A stretch of 64,000 nucleotides of DNA from Sphingomonadales bacterium. GTDB lineage: Bacteria; Pseudomonadota; Alphaproteobacteria; Sphingomonadales; Sphingomonadaceae. The notes beneath the pieces were generated by a model that was given only the letters and a program-made list of their open reading frames with translations, was not told the DNA's origin and made no database searches. This document shows positions 49,999 to 60,958 of the stretch, piece after piece. Numbering within the stretch: position 1 is the stretch's first letter; the number at the start of each line of letters is the position of its first letter. The position numbers and the translations under genes were made by a program. The stretch covers positions 620,001-684,000 of the forward strand of contig JAIXPC010000002.1 of the NCBI GenBank assembly GCA_027486415.1. The letters are read 5' to 3'.

Positions 49999-50970
49999 AT
50001 GGCTTATCAGAACATCTTCACGCAGGTTCAGCTCCGCGGTGAGCTGGAACCCGGCGTGCCGCTGGGTCCCAACAACGACCCCCGCTTTGGCCCGTTCGGC
50101 ACCTCGTGGCTGATGGGCAAGCTTGGCGGCGCCCAGATCGGCCCGGTCTATCTGGGCAAGCTGGGTCTCGCGTCGCTGTTCGCGGGCTTCATCGCCCTCG
50201 AAATCATCGGCTTCAACATGCTGGCGTCGGTGAACTGGGATCCGATCCAGTTCGTCCGCCAGTTCTTCTGGCTGGCGCTGGAACCGCCGCCCGCCAAGTA
50301 CGGCTTCACGGTCAACGTGCCGCTTGAAGAAGGTGGCTGGTGGATTGCTGCCGGCTTCTTCCTCACCGCATCGATCCTGCTGTGGTGGGCGCGCACCTAT
50401 GTCCGCGCCAAGGAGCTGGGCATGGGCACGCACGTCGCCTGGGCCTTCGCCTCGGCGATCTGGCTCTACCTGGTGCTCGGCTTCATCCGCCCGCTCATGA
50501 TGGGCAGCTGGGCCGAAGCGGTGCCGTTCGGCATCTTCCCGCACCTCGACTGGACCGCGGCCTTCTCGATCCGTTACGGCAACCTGTTCTACAACCCGTT
50601 CCACGCGCTCAGCATCGCGTTCCTCTATGGTTCGACCCTGCTGTTCGCCATGCACGGCGCGACCATCCTCGCCGTCGGCCGCTATGGCGGTGAACGCGAA
50701 ATCGAACAGATCACCGATCGTGGCACCGCGTCCGAACGCGCCGCGCTGTTCTGGCGCTGGACGATGGGCTGGAACGCCACGATGGAATCGATCCACCGCT
50801 GGGCCTGGTGGTTTGCGGTGCTGACGACGCTGACCGGCGGCATCGGCATCCTGCTCACCGGCACGGTTGTCGACAACTGGTATCTCTGGGCTGTCCAGCA
50901 CGGCTTTGCGCTGGAATATCCCGCCACCGGTGTCGTCGATCCCGCCACCCTTCCGGGAGCTCCGCAATGA
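49999..50970 (+). CDS. pufM: PufM, reaction centre M subunit
   Basis: A 323-residue five-helix protein with [20 protein letters not shown] near the start, the special-pair region [19 protein letters not shown] and the iron site [10 protein letters not shown] followed by [20 protein letters not shown]. This is the standard pufM marker gene. It overlaps pufC in ATGA. The iron ligand Glu lies in the ...GGEREIEQ... loop. Confidence 0.98.
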   Translation: MAYQNIFTQVQLRGELEPGVPLGPNNDPRFGPFGTSWLMGKLGGAQIGPVYLGKLGLASLFAGFIALEIIGFNMLASVNWDPIQFVRQFFWLALEPPPAKYGFTVNVPLEEGGWWIAAGFFLTASILLWWARTYVRAKELGMGTHVAWAFASAIWLYLVLGFIRPLMMGSWAEAVPFGIFPHLDWTAAFSIRYGNLFYNPFHALSIAFLYGSTLLFAMHGATILAVGRYGGEREIEQITDRGTASERAALFWRWTMGWNATMESIHRWAWWFAVLTTLTGGIGILLTGTVVDNWYLWAVQHGFALEYPATGVVDPATLPGAPQ

Positions 50971-52097
50971 AGACGCTGACGAAGGTTTTCGCCATCGCCC
51001 TGCCGGCGTTGCTGCTGGCCGGGTGTGAGCTGGGCTCCAAGGAACAGCAGCAGACCGGCTATCGCGGCACCGGCATGGTGCAGATCGCCGATCCGGATAC
51101 GAAGGCACAGGTGGGCGAAGTCCCGGCGCCGCCGTACGAGCTGACCCCGGAAATGATCAACGGTGACCGTGCCAAGACGGCCTACCAGAACGTCCAGGTG
51201 CTGGGTGACGTGTCGGTTGACGAGTTCAACTACACGATGCTGGCGATGACGGCCTGGATCGCGCCCGATGGTTCCAACGTCAAGGATGCTGGCTGCACTT
51301 ACTGCCACAATCCGGAAAACATGGCGTCGGACGAGAAGTACACCAAGGTCGTCGCCCGCAAGATGTTGCAGATGACGCAGAACATCAACGCCAACTGGAA
51401 GCCGCACTTCGCCCAGGCGGGTGTGCCCCAGGAAAACGCTGGTGTGACCTGCTGGACCTGCCACCGCGGCAACCCTGTGCCGGTGAACAACTGGTCGACC
51501 GCGGTGCCCGATCCGGGCAAGATCGCCGGCAACAAGCGCGGTGGCAACACGCCGGCGCCGTCGGTGGCCTATGCCTCGCTGAACTATGATCCGTTCTCGG
51601 ATTATCTGGCCGGCAAGGAAAGCATCCGCGTTGGTGGCAAGGCCTTCCCGACTGCGGCCAGCAATGCCTCGATCCAGTCCACCGAAAAGACCTATGGCCT
51701 CATGATGCACATGAGCCAGGGCCTTGGGGTGAACTGCCAGTTCTGCCACAACTCGAACAACTTCGCGAAGTGGACGGACAGCACGCCCAAGCGCGTCAAT
51801 GCCTGGTATGGCATCCGCATGGTGCGTGACATCAACAACAACTACATCACCGCGCTTGGTGATGTGTGGCCGGCCAATGGCAAGGGCATCTATGGCAACC
51901 GTCGTGGTCCGCACGGCGATCCGCTGAAGGTGAACTGCGCCACCTGCCACCAGGGCGTCAACAAGCCGCTGGGCGGTGCGAAGATGCTCAAGGACTATCC
52001 GGGCCTGAAGGGCGCTGCCCCGGCCCCGGTCGTCGCGGCGACCCCGGCTCCGGCCGAAACCGCCGCTGTAGCTGCCCCGGCCAAGCCGGCCGCGTAA
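50967..52097 (+). CDS. pufC: PufC, tetraheme cytochrome subunit of the reaction centre
   Basis: A 376-residue lipoprotein (LALLLAGC-like lipobox, Cys20) with four heme motifs: CTYCH 110-114, CWTCH 162-166, CQFCH 257-261 and CATCH 324-328. It reduces the photo-oxidised special pair, fed by soluble or anchored cytochromes such as the one at 6576. The C-terminal 40 residues are an Ala/Pro tail. The Ccm system, in part encoded in this window, must mature it. Not all aerobic phototrophs keep PufC. Confidence 0.97.
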   Translation: MKTLTKVFAIALPALLLAGCELGSKEQQQTGYRGTGMVQIADPDTKAQVGEVPAPPYELTPEMINGDRAKTAYQNVQVLGDVSVDEFNYTMLAMTAWIAPDGSNVKDAGCTYCHNPENMASDEKYTKVVARKMLQMTQNINANWKPHFAQAGVPQENAGVTCWTCHRGNPVPVNNWSTAVPDPGKIAGNKRGGNTPAPSVAYASLNYDPFSDYLAGKESIRVGGKAFPTAASNASIQSTEKTYGLMMHMSQGLGVNCQFCHNSNNFAKWTDSTPKRVNAWYGIRMVRDINNNYITALGDVWPANGKGIYGNRRGPHGDPLKVNCATCHQGVNKPLGGAKMLKDYPGLKGAAPAPVVAATPAPAETAAVAAPAKPAA

Positions 52098-52121
52098 GCG
52101 ACCCGACCGACAGAATGGCGA

Positions 52122-52156
52122 GGGCCCGGTACCGCAAGGTGCCGGGCCTTTCGCTT
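52122..52156 (+). terminator. Terminator of the bchC-puf superoperon
   Basis: GGCCCGGTACC pairs with GGTGCCGGGCC (one G-T pair) around GCAA, followed by TTTCGCTTTCG. It ends about 25 bases after pufC. Confidence 0.85.
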
Positions 52157-52263
52157 TCGTGGCGCGCCGTCACACCCATAAATCCCAGCTTTGCGTGCAC
52201 AGTCGGCGTGTTAGCCTTCGTGCCACGTGCCCCCATGGCGGGGCCAGAACTGGGGAGAGCACC

Positions 52264-53991
<1,728 letters not shown>

Positions 53992-53996
53992 GAGAG

Positions 53997-54117
53997 ATGC
54001 CTCCGGCGGCCAGGGCCTGAGGGCCTGGACCCACTCTCGTTGGTGTGCACAACAAAGCCGATGAGCGCGACCGAAACGCACGGGTGCAGGGACTGAGTCC
54101 CTGCCCGCCGGAGGCAT
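53997..54117. repeat. 121-bp REPIN/MITE-like palindromic element
   Basis: Perfect 13-bp terminal inverted repeats (ATGCCTCCGGCGG at 53997-54009 and CCGCCGGAGGCAT at 54105-54117) bracket two inner palindromes: CCAGGGCCTGAGGGCCTGG (54010-54028, one mismatch) and GCAGGGACTGAGTCCCTGC (54086-54104, perfect). No coding frame fits. It sits between convergent genes. Confidence 0.8.
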
Positions 54118-54130
54118 TTACTCTGGGTGT

Positions 54131-55228
54131 TTAGCTGCGAGCGCTGCCCGCTTCGGCCCACAGCCGGGCGATCACGCCGGCCAGCGTTTTGTGGTTGCCG
54201 CCGTGATAGGCGCTGCCCTGTGGCAGGCCGGCGACCAGGCGGCGGTGGGCTTCTGGCAGGGCGTGATAGGGCAGGCCGGGCAGCAGATGGTGAAGCGCGT
54301 GGTAGCGCAGGCCGACGGGCGCCCACAGTTCCGGCAGCAGCGCCGGCGGCGGCACGTTCACGCTGTCGAGATACTGGGCGGTGATGCTCATCTGGCTGCC
54401 ATCATTTTCCCACAGATGCGCGGCCAGCGTGCGGACCTGGTTGAGCACCATCGAGGCTGACAGCACCGCCAGCCACAGGCCGAAGGCGCGCAGGCCGATG
54501 GCGCCGGTGGCAACGCCGGCCAGCGACGCGATCACGAACAGTGATGTTGCCGCTTCCATGATGTGCCAGCGGCGCAAGGCCGCGCCCTCGGGCGGATCGC
54601 GGCGGAATTCCGGATTGATCGACAGCGCCGACAGCCGGGCGTGTACGAAACGGCGCACCGGTGGGATCAGGGTGAGCGGCGCCAGCACGGCCCAGCGGAT
54701 GATGAGGCCAATCGGCCCGAGCGCGGCCACCGCCACGAACAGCGGCACGCTCAGCTTGGGCTTCAAGGCGAGGGCCATATATTCGGGATCGCGCACCGTG
54801 CCGTACCGGTTCTTCGCGTGGTGCAGCGTGTGCACGCCTTCATACATGAAGCTGGGGATCATCAGCGGGATGCCGGCGATCAGGTTCCAGACCAGCCGGT
54901 AACCCGGCACGCTGGCCTCCTTCATGTGGGTGATTTCATGGATGAAACTGCCAAGGCGATACAGCGCCAGCACGGCAACCAGCGCGAGCGCGGCACTGCC
55001 GGCCACCGGCAGGCCCGGCAGCAGGATCAGCGCGGCGAGCGCACCCCACCCGACAACGGCGCTGGCGATGGTGTCAGCCCAGTAGATGGCGGGCCTGTAG
55101 GCACCCAGCTCGCGGCCGATGCTGGCCGCCAGCGTGATCATTGCCATATCCTCACCGGCCATGCCCGGGGGCTTGGCGGCGGGCGGCGCGGCATCGGCGG
55201 CACGAAGGGCAGTCGCAATCACGGTCAT
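54131..55228 (-). CDS. Membrane fatty acid desaturase family protein
   Basis: A 365-residue protein with about five membrane helices and three His boxes: HEITH (97-101), HTLHH (133-137) and, near the C-terminus, HALHHLLPGLPYH (about 310-322), the expected diiron ligands. It may be an acyl-lipid desaturase or a carotenoid ketolase/hydroxylase relative; H-x-x-x-H spacing and length fit desaturases better. It is convergent with the BVMO. Not linked by operon to the crt genes. Confidence 0.9.
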   Translation of the reverse strand: MTVIATALRAADAAPPAAKPPGMAGEDMAMITLAASIGRELGAYRPAIYWADTIASAVVGWGALAALILLPGLPVAGSAALALVAVLALYRLGSFIHEITHMKEASVPGYRLVWNLIAGIPLMIPSFMYEGVHTLHHAKNRYGTVRDPEYMALALKPKLSVPLFVAVAALGPIGLIIRWAVLAPLTLIPPVRRFVHARLSALSINPEFRRDPPEGAALRRWHIMEAATSLFVIASLAGVATGAIGLRAFGLWLAVLSASMVLNQVRTLAAHLWENDGSQMSITAQYLDSVNVPPPALLPELWAPVGLRYHALHHLLPGLPYHALPEAHRRLVAGLPQGSAYHGGNHKTLAGVIARLWAEAGSARS

Positions 55229-55349
55229 GATATGGGTCTTGTGACAGGGAATTGCGACCCCTTAAGGGCAGAAGCGGGGCGCGCCCAGTCCGTATGATGC
55301 CGCATTTGGCGGTGCGGTCATGCGCGCTTACGTGACGTCGAACGGGCCT

Positions 55350-55451
55350 CGGGCAAGCCTGTGCGCCGGCAAAGCCGCCGCGCCGGCTTGCCCGATCCCG
55401 CCGGCCGATCTTGCGCGAGTCCGCGCGCGGCACGCGCGCTGGCCGCGCTGC
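55350..55451. repeat. Structured repeat: 10-bp inverted arms plus a dispersed 40-bp copy
   Basis: CGGGCAAGCC (55350-55359) and GGCTTGCCCG (55385-55394) are perfect inverted arms; downstream, TTGCGC...GTC.GCGCGCGGCACGCGCGCT (55411-55440) recurs at 58200-58230 with few changes. The 55229-55453 gap between two minus-strand genes contains no other feature that I can support. Confidence 0.65.
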
Positions 55452-55453
55452 GA

Positions 55454-56596
55454 TCAGATGGTCCGGCTCACCACCAGCTTCATGATCTCGCTCGTCCCGC
55501 CATAGATGCGCTGCACGCGCGCGTCGCGCCACAGGCGGGCGATGGGATACTCGTTCATGTAACCGGCACCGCCGTGCAGCTGCAGCGCCTCATCGCACAC
55601 GCGGCCCTGCAGTTCGGTGTGCCACAGCTTGGCGGCACTGGCTTCGGCGGCGGTCAGCTTGCCTTCGATCAGCTTCTGAAGGCCCCAGTCGATATGGGCC
55701 CAGCCGACCTGCAGCTCGGTCTTCAGGCCGGCGAGCACGAACTGGGTGTTCTGGAAATCCCACACCGTCTTGCCGAAGGCCTTGCGTTCCTTGACGAACT
55801 TCACCGCTTCGTCGAACGCACGCTGGGCGCCAGCCTGGGCGGAAATGGCGATCGACAGGCGCTCCTGCGGCAGCTGGCTCATCAGGTAGATGAAGCCCTT
55901 GTTTTCCTCGCCCAGGCAGTTGGTCATCGGCACGCGCACGTCGTTGAAGAACAGTTCCGACGTGTCGGCGCTGTTCTGGCCGATCTTGTCGAGGTTGCGG
56001 CCGCGGCTGAAGCCTTCGCGGTCGGCCTCCACGAGGATCAGCGACGTGCCCTTGGCGCCGGCCTCCGGATCGGTCTTGGCGACGACAATGATCAGATCGG
56101 CGTTCTGGCCGTTGGTGATGTAGGTTTTCGAACCATTGATGACATAGTGGTTGCCATCCTTCTTCGCCGTCGTCCGCACGCCCTGCAGGTCGCTGCCGGC
56201 GCCCGGTTCGGTCATGGCGATGGCGGTGATCAGCTCGCCCGAAATCATCTTGGGCAAATACTTGGCCTTCTGCTCCTCGCTGCCATAGGCGACGAGATAA
56301 TCGGCGATGATGTCCGACTGCAGGGTGATGCCGGCCGACGAACCGGCATAGCTCAGCTCTTCATCGACAATGGCGTTGTAGCGGAAATCGAGGCCCAGGC
56401 CGCCATATTCCTCCGGCACGGTCGGGCAGAGCAGGCCGGCTTCGCCGCAGGCGCGCCAGAACTTGCGGTCAACGATGCCCTCTTCCTCGTAGCGGTCGAG
56501 ATTGGGGATCAGTTCCTTTTCAAAGACCTTGCGAACCGTGTCGCGGAAGGCCTGTTCGTCGGCCCCATAGACGCGGCGATCGTTGGCTTCGAGCAT
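55454..56596 (-). CDS. Acyl-CoA dehydrogenase
   Basis: A 380-residue FAD enzyme. It has the LTIAMTEPGAGSDLQ-type block (ITAIAMTEPGAGSDLQGVRT), GSKTYITNGQNADLII, and the catalytic-region VWDFQNTQFVLAGLKTELQ, with a C-terminal substrate-binding motif YIMEYPIARLWRDARVQ-like (YMNEYPIARLWRDARVQRIY). It oxidises acyl-CoA at the first step of beta-oxidation or a related path. A single-gene unit; its chain-length preference is unknown. Confidence 0.95.
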   Translation of the reverse strand: MLEANDRRVYGADEQAFRDTVRKVFEKELIPNLDRYEEEGIVDRKFWRACGEAGLLCPTVPEEYGGLGLDFRYNAIVDEELSYAGSSAGITLQSDIIADYLVAYGSEEQKAKYLPKMISGELITAIAMTEPGAGSDLQGVRTTAKKDGNHYVINGSKTYITNGQNADLIIVVAKTDPEAGAKGTSLILVEADREGFSRGRNLDKIGQNSADTSELFFNDVRVPMTNCLGEENKGFIYLMSQLPQERLSIAISAQAGAQRAFDEAVKFVKERKAFGKTVWDFQNTQFVLAGLKTELQVGWAHIDWGLQKLIEGKLTAAEASAAKLWHTELQGRVCDEALQLHGGAGYMNEYPIARLWRDARVQRIYGGTSEIMKLVVSRTI

Positions 56597-56745
56597 GATG
56601 GTCCCCTCTCGGAAAATGCGTGCGATGTCTTATGTGGCCAGTGTGGCCGGGCCGTCACCTGTCTGCCAAGAGAGGGCGAGGGGGCTGCGACATTGCGCGT
56701 GGGCCCGGCGCGGCCTAGCATCGGCGCAAACAGGGAGGGCACATC

Positions 56746-57987
56746 ATGCGGATGATCATCACGGGGCTGGTTCTGGGGCTGTTGGCAACAAGTGCGATGG
56801 CCGCACCTGATGCCGCCGTGATGAAGCGCGCCGAGGCCGTGCTGAAGCGCCAGCCGATCATCGATGGCCACAACGACTGGCCGGGCGCGCTGCGCGGCAG
56901 TTTCGGGGAGGGCTGGTGGAGTCAGGATCTGAAGGCCGACAGCCGGCAGTTCAAGCGCCCGTTGATGACCGACATTCCGCGCCTGCACCAGGGCCGCGTC
57001 GGCGGGCAATTCTGGAGCGTCTATGTGCCCGCCACTGTCACCGGCCCGGCAGCGGTGAAGGCGACGATCGAGCAGATCGACATCGTGCGCGGATTCGTCG
57101 GCAAATATCCCAATGATTTCGAGCTGGCTGGCAGCGCCGCCGACATCCGCCGCATCCAGAAGACCGGCAAGGTCGCCAGCCTGATGGGTGTGGAAGGCGG
57201 CAGCCAGATCGACAATTCGCTGCCCGTGCTGCGCGCCTATCACGCGCTGGGCGTGCGTTACATGACGCTGACGCACACGAAGCATAATGACTGGGCCGAC
57301 AGTGCCAACGAACCGGCCCGCGCCCAGCCGCTCAGTGACTATGGCAAGGCCGTCATCCGCGAGATGAACCGCATCGGCATGCTGGTCGACCTTTCCCACG
57401 TGTCGCCCGGCACGATGAAGGCGGTGCTGGCCACGACGAAGGCGCCGGTGATCTTCAGCCACAGCTCCGCGCGCGGCCTTGCCGATCATGTGCGGAACGT
57501 GCCCGATGACGTGTTGCCGCTGGTGAAGGCCAATGGCGGCGTGGTGATGGCCACGTTCGTGCCCGGCTTCATCAACGCCAAGCGGCAGGCGTGGGAAGCG
57601 GCGCGCGGCGGTGAGCGGGCGCGGCTGGCGGCGCTGTATATCGGCGACGTGCCGCGCCAGATGGCGGCCATGGCCGACTGGATGGCCAGGAACCCGCTGC
57701 CGCCGGTGGGGCTGGCTGACGTTGCCGATCATATCGCGCACCTGGTGAAGCTGGCGGGCGTCGATCATGTCGGCATCGGCGGCGACCTTGATGGCATCGA
57801 TTCGACGCCGACCGGGCTGGAAGGCGTGGAAACCTATCCGGCGCTGATCGCCGAACTGCTGCAGCGCGGGTTCAGCGAGGCCGATTGCGAGAAGATCGCT
57901 GGCGGCAATCTGCTGCGGGCGATGGAAGCGGCGGAGAAGGTGGCGGCCGGGATGGCAGGTGAGCTGCCGGCGGATGTGAGGCCCTGA
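56746..57987 (+). CDS. Secreted dipeptidase, M19 (membrane dipeptidase) family
   Basis: A 413-residue zinc peptidase with a signal peptide (MRMIITGLVLGLLATSAMAA). Metal and substrate blocks are IIDGHNDWPGALRG (H-x-D), VEGGSQIDNSLPVLRAYHALGVRYMTLTHT-like region around residues 140-180, MLVDLSHVSPGTMK, FSHSSARGL and HVGIGGDLDGID. Family members hydrolyse dipeptides or beta-lactam analogues. GGGAGGGCACATC precedes the ATG. Downstream lies a gene-poor repeat region. Confidence 0.94.
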   Translation: MRMIITGLVLGLLATSAMAAPDAAVMKRAEAVLKRQPIIDGHNDWPGALRGSFGEGWWSQDLKADSRQFKRPLMTDIPRLHQGRVGGQFWSVYVPATVTGPAAVKATIEQIDIVRGFVGKYPNDFELAGSAADIRRIQKTGKVASLMGVEGGSQIDNSLPVLRAYHALGVRYMTLTHTKHNDWADSANEPARAQPLSDYGKAVIREMNRIGMLVDLSHVSPGTMKAVLATTKAPVIFSHSSARGLADHVRNVPDDVLPLVKANGGVVMATFVPGFINAKRQAWEAARGGERARLAALYIGDVPRQMAAMADWMARNPLPPVGLADVADHIAHLVKLAGVDHVGIGGDLDGIDSTPTGLEGVETYPALIAELLQRGFSEADCEKIAGGNLLRAMEAAEKVAAGMAGELPADVRP

Positions 57988-58189
57988 ACCTCTCCCCTCC
58001 CGCTGGCGGAAGGGGCCGGGGGTGGGAAAGGGCTGGGGCGCTTTGGTGCCCTCACGCGCGGCCTTTGTGATCGCGGCCGGCGGCGGAGCCGCCGAGTCCG
58101 CTGGGGGTGCCAGAAAAGGGAAGAAGAGAAGGGCGCGGCGGAGCCGCGTCGTCGAAGCTGTTCGTCTGGCCTGTGGGCCAGACGCCAGC

Positions 58190-58240
58190 CCGGCCGTTCT
58201 TGCGCCTGTCGGCGCGCGGCACGCGCGCTCGCGGCGCGGC
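58190..58240. repeat. Second copy of the dispersed repeat seen at 55401-55451
   Basis: CCGGCCGTTCTTGCGC...GTCGGCGCGCGGCACGCGCGCT matches the segment at 55401-55440 with only scattered substitutions. It is a dispersed, non-coding repeat, possibly a fragment of a longer palindromic family. Confidence 0.65.
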
Positions 58241-58250
58241 GCAGCAAAAT

Positions 58251-58276
58251 GGCCGCTGGTGTTGCCACCAGCGGCC
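58251..58276 (-). terminator. Strong hairpin with T-run on the minus strand
   Basis: GGCCGCTGGTG (58251-58261) pairs perfectly with CACCAGCGGCC (58266-58276) around TTGC. On the minus strand it is followed by ATTTTGC, so it could end a minus-strand transcript coming from the 58300-58830 region; no gene there is secure. Confidence 0.55.
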
Positions 58277-58957
58277 ACTGTGTCGTGCCTCTCCCGCAAG
58301 GGAGACTTTTGGGCGGTCCGGTCGGCGCCTGCGCTCACAGCCTCGTCGGCTGGAGCTGCGGCGGCTGGCCTCTCGCGCAACCACGGCACTTTTGCATCGG
58401 TGTCATCTCGTCCCTTCCGGGCCTGCTTGCCACCGCTGCCTGACCGTCCGGTGCCGGCCTTCCGTCCAGACGGTCGGCTGGTGCCGGCCGTCTGGGCTTC
58501 CGGTCGGGCCTGTCGGCCCACGACTGCTGCCCTTCCCCTCGCCTGGTCTCCTGCTTTCGCAGGCGCCGCGGGCTGCGGGCTGGCGTTCCAGCCGCCGGGC
58601 TGCTGCCCTTGCCTGCGGGTCCGGTTCCAGAGGTTGCCCTCCGTCACCTGCGGCCTGCCTGCCGGCGTTTCAGCCCTGCCAGGGTGCGTTTTCGTTTCGG
58701 GTTTGCCTGCCTGGTTTCCACCAGTCTGGTCGCGCCCGTCGTCCGCGCTGCCTTGGCGTCACCTTTCGTCCGTTTCAATTCCCGGCAAAGCCGTGGAATA
58801 TCACTCGCGATCGGCGGTAACTGGTTCATTTCGTTGGCATTTCTGCCGCCGTCAATTCCCGGCTACAGATGGATGGTCTCACCAACGCCCGAGTCGTCAA
58901 AGTGAAATTTTGGCCAGCGGCCCTGTGGATAACGGGGATATCGGGGATGAAATCGGC

Positions 58958-59722
58958 TTACGCTGCCGTCCAGCCGCCATCCATGCTGATGTTGGCGCCG
59001 GTGATCTGCGCGGCGGCATCGCTGCACAGGAACAGCGCGGTGGCCGCCACCTGGTCCACCGTCACGAACTGCCGCGTCGGCTGCGCCTTCAACAGCACGT
59101 CCTCGATCACCTGTTCGCGGGTCAGGCCGCGCGCCGCCATCGTGTCGGGGATCTGCTTTTCCACCAGCGGCGTCCACACATAGCCGGGGGAAATGCAGTT
59201 CACCGTCACGCCCGCCGTCGCCACTTCCAGCGCGATCGTCTTGGTGAAACCGGCAATGCCGTGCTTGGCGGCGACATAGGCCGATTTGAACGGCGACGCG
59301 ACCAGGCTGTGCGCCGATGCCGTGTTGATGATGCGGCCCCAGCCCTTCGCCTTCATGCCCGGCACGGCAAGCCGCGTGGTATGAAAGGCGCTCGACAGGT
59401 TGATGGCCAAAATCGCGTCCCACTTTTCCGGCGGGAACTCCTCCACCGGGGAGACGAACTGGATCCCGGCATTGTTGACGAGGATATCGACGCCGCACAG
59501 CTGCGCCTCAGCCGCTGCCATCATATCGGCAATCTCGGCGGGCTTGCTCATGTCCGCGCCGTGGTAGAGCGCACCGCCGGCTTCCGCTTGCGCCGCCGCG
59601 ATCTGGGCTTCGTCGCCGAAGCCGTTGATCATCACCCGCACGCCGGCTTCGGCCAGCGCCTTGGCAATGGCGAGGCCGATGCCGCTGGTGGCGCCGGTGA
59701 CAAGGGCGGTTTTCCCCCGCAT
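58958..59722 (-). CDS. bdhA: 3-hydroxybutyrate dehydrogenase (SDR family)
   Basis: A 254-residue short-chain dehydrogenase. It has the NAD motif GATSGIGLAIAKALAEAG, DILVNNAGIQ, the catalytic Ser...Tyr-x3-Lys (SAYVAAKHGI) and the C-terminal TRQFVTVDQVAATALFLCSD with SMDGGWTAA that is typical of D-3-hydroxybutyrate dehydrogenases. It interconverts 3-hydroxybutyrate and acetoacetate. Its start overlaps the thiolase stop (TGATG), so the two form an acetoacetate/ketone-body or PHB unit. Confidence 0.93.
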   Translation of the reverse strand: MRGKTALVTGATSGIGLAIAKALAEAGVRVMINGFGDEAQIAAAQAEAGGALYHGADMSKPAEIADMMAAAEAQLCGVDILVNNAGIQFVSPVEEFPPEKWDAILAINLSSAFHTTRLAVPGMKAKGWGRIINTASAHSLVASPFKSAYVAAKHGIAGFTKTIALEVATAGVTVNCISPGYVWTPLVEKQIPDTMAARGLTREQVIEDVLLKAQPTRQFVTVDQVAATALFLCSDAAAQITGANISMDGGWTAA

Positions 59723-60903
59723 CAGATGCGCTCCACCGCGATCGCGGTCGCCTCGCCGCCACCGATGCAAAGGGCAGCCACCCCGCGCTTGCCGCCGGTG
59801 CGCTCCAGCGCCGCCAGCAGGGTGGCGACGATGCGCGCGCCCGAGGCGCCGATCGGATGGCCCAGCGCACAGGCGCCGCCGTGGATGTTGAGCTTCTCGT
59901 GCGGGATGCTCAGATCGTGCATGGCGATCATGGCGACGGCGGCAAACGCCTCGTTCACTTCGAACAGGTCGACATCGGCCACCGTCCAGCCCGCCTTGGC
60001 CAGCACCTTCCGGATCGCGGGCACCGGCGCGGTGGTGAACTTGGCCGGCTCATGGGCGTGCGCGGCGTGGGCGATAATGCGCGCCTGCACATTGAGGCCA
60101 TCGCGTTCCGCAACGCTGGCCCGCGTCAGCACGAGCGCCGCGGCACCATCGCTGATCGACGACGCATTGGCCGCCGTGATGGTGCCATCCTTGGCAAAGG
60201 CGGGCTTCAGCGTCGGGATCTTGTCCGGCCGGGCCTTGCCGGGCTGCTCGTCGGTGTCGATCACCACGTCGCCGCCCCGGCCCGACACGGTGATCGGCAC
60301 GATCTCGCTTGCGAACGCACCGCCGGCAATCGCGGCCTGCGCGCGGCTCAGGCTGGCGATGGCGAAATCATCCTGGGCCGCCCGAGTGAACTGGTAATCG
60401 CGGGCGCTCTCCTCGGCAAAGCTGCCCATCAGCCGGCCAGGGTCATAGGCGTCCTCAAGCCCGTCGAGGTACATGGAATCCTTGATGGCATCATGGCCGA
60501 TGCGCGCGCCGCCGCGATGCTTCATCATCAGATAAGGCGCGTTGGTCATGCTCTCCATGCCGCCCGCGACGATCACATTGGCACTGCCCGCGGCCAGCGC
60601 ATCATGCGCCATGATCATTGCCTGCATGCCGCTGCCGCACATCTTGTTGATCGTGGTCGCCTCGACATGGAGCGGCAACCCCGCCCCAAGCGCCGCCTGC
60701 CGCGCCGGTGCCTGGCCCAGACCGGCCGGCAGCACGCAGCCCATGACGATCTGCTCCACCTTGTCCGGCGCAACCCCGGCGCGTTCGACAGCGGCCTTCA
60801 CGGCAGCGGCGCCCAGATCGGTCGCCTTCACGCCCGCCAGCGCGCCCTGAAATCCGCCCATCGGGGTGCGGGCGTAAGAGGCAATGACAACGGGATCGGA
60901 CAT
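59722..60903 (-). CDS. Acetyl-CoA acetyltransferase (thiolase)
   Basis: A 393-residue thiolase with active-site Cys89 (NKMCGSGMQAM), the motif NIHGGACALGHPIGASGARI and the late CIGGGEATAI. It starts MSDPVVIASYARTPMGGFQG. It condenses two acetyl-CoA or cleaves acetoacetyl-CoA and is coupled to the 3-hydroxybutyrate dehydrogenase. It may supply PHB synthesis or consume 3-hydroxybutyrate; the direction is not seen in sequence. Confidence 0.96.
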   Translation of the reverse strand: MSDPVVIASYARTPMGGFQGALAGVKATDLGAAAVKAAVERAGVAPDKVEQIVMGCVLPAGLGQAPARQAALGAGLPLHVEATTINKMCGSGMQAMIMAHDALAAGSANVIVAGGMESMTNAPYLMMKHRGGARIGHDAIKDSMYLDGLEDAYDPGRLMGSFAEESARDYQFTRAAQDDFAIASLSRAQAAIAGGAFASEIVPITVSGRGGDVVIDTDEQPGKARPDKIPTLKPAFAKDGTITAANASSISDGAAALVLTRASVAERDGLNVQARIIAHAAHAHEPAKFTTAPVPAIRKVLAKAGWTVADVDLFEVNEAFAAVAMIAMHDLSIPHEKLNIHGGACALGHPIGASGARIVATLLAALERTGGKRGVAALCIGGGEATAIAVERI

Positions 60904-60958
60904 GGCAATGCTCCTTCGATGCTGCACTGCACATAGGCCCGGCGTGCGGGCGGCGCAA

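Larger units (their letters stand above)
57988..58957. other. 970-bp gene-poor repeat region with stacked hairpins
   Basis: No gene I can support. It holds sphingomonad-type palindromic fragments: CCCCTCCCGC near GCGGAAGGGG (57997-58016), GTCTGGCC/GGCCAGAC (58164-58183), TCTCCC...GGGAGA (58291-58306) and a strong 11-bp stem at 58251-58276. Two minus-strand frames, 58644-58829 (61 codons, Lys/Arg-rich) and one starting with an overlapping GTG at 58647, look like a coupled pair but lack a ribosome site and any recognisable family. The AT-rich 58780-58960 stretch contains CAATTCCCGGC twice. Confidence 0.6.

Noticed and set aside
58644-58829. 61-residue basic ORF on the minus strand
   Set aside because: No ribosome site and no recognisable family; lies in a repeat-rich region. 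Mentioned in the gap entry and one finding only.
58022-58950. Long plus-strand frame after the M19 dipeptidase
   Set aside because: Low-complexity Pro/Arg translation and it runs through antisense of the SDR and thiolase; no coding signal.
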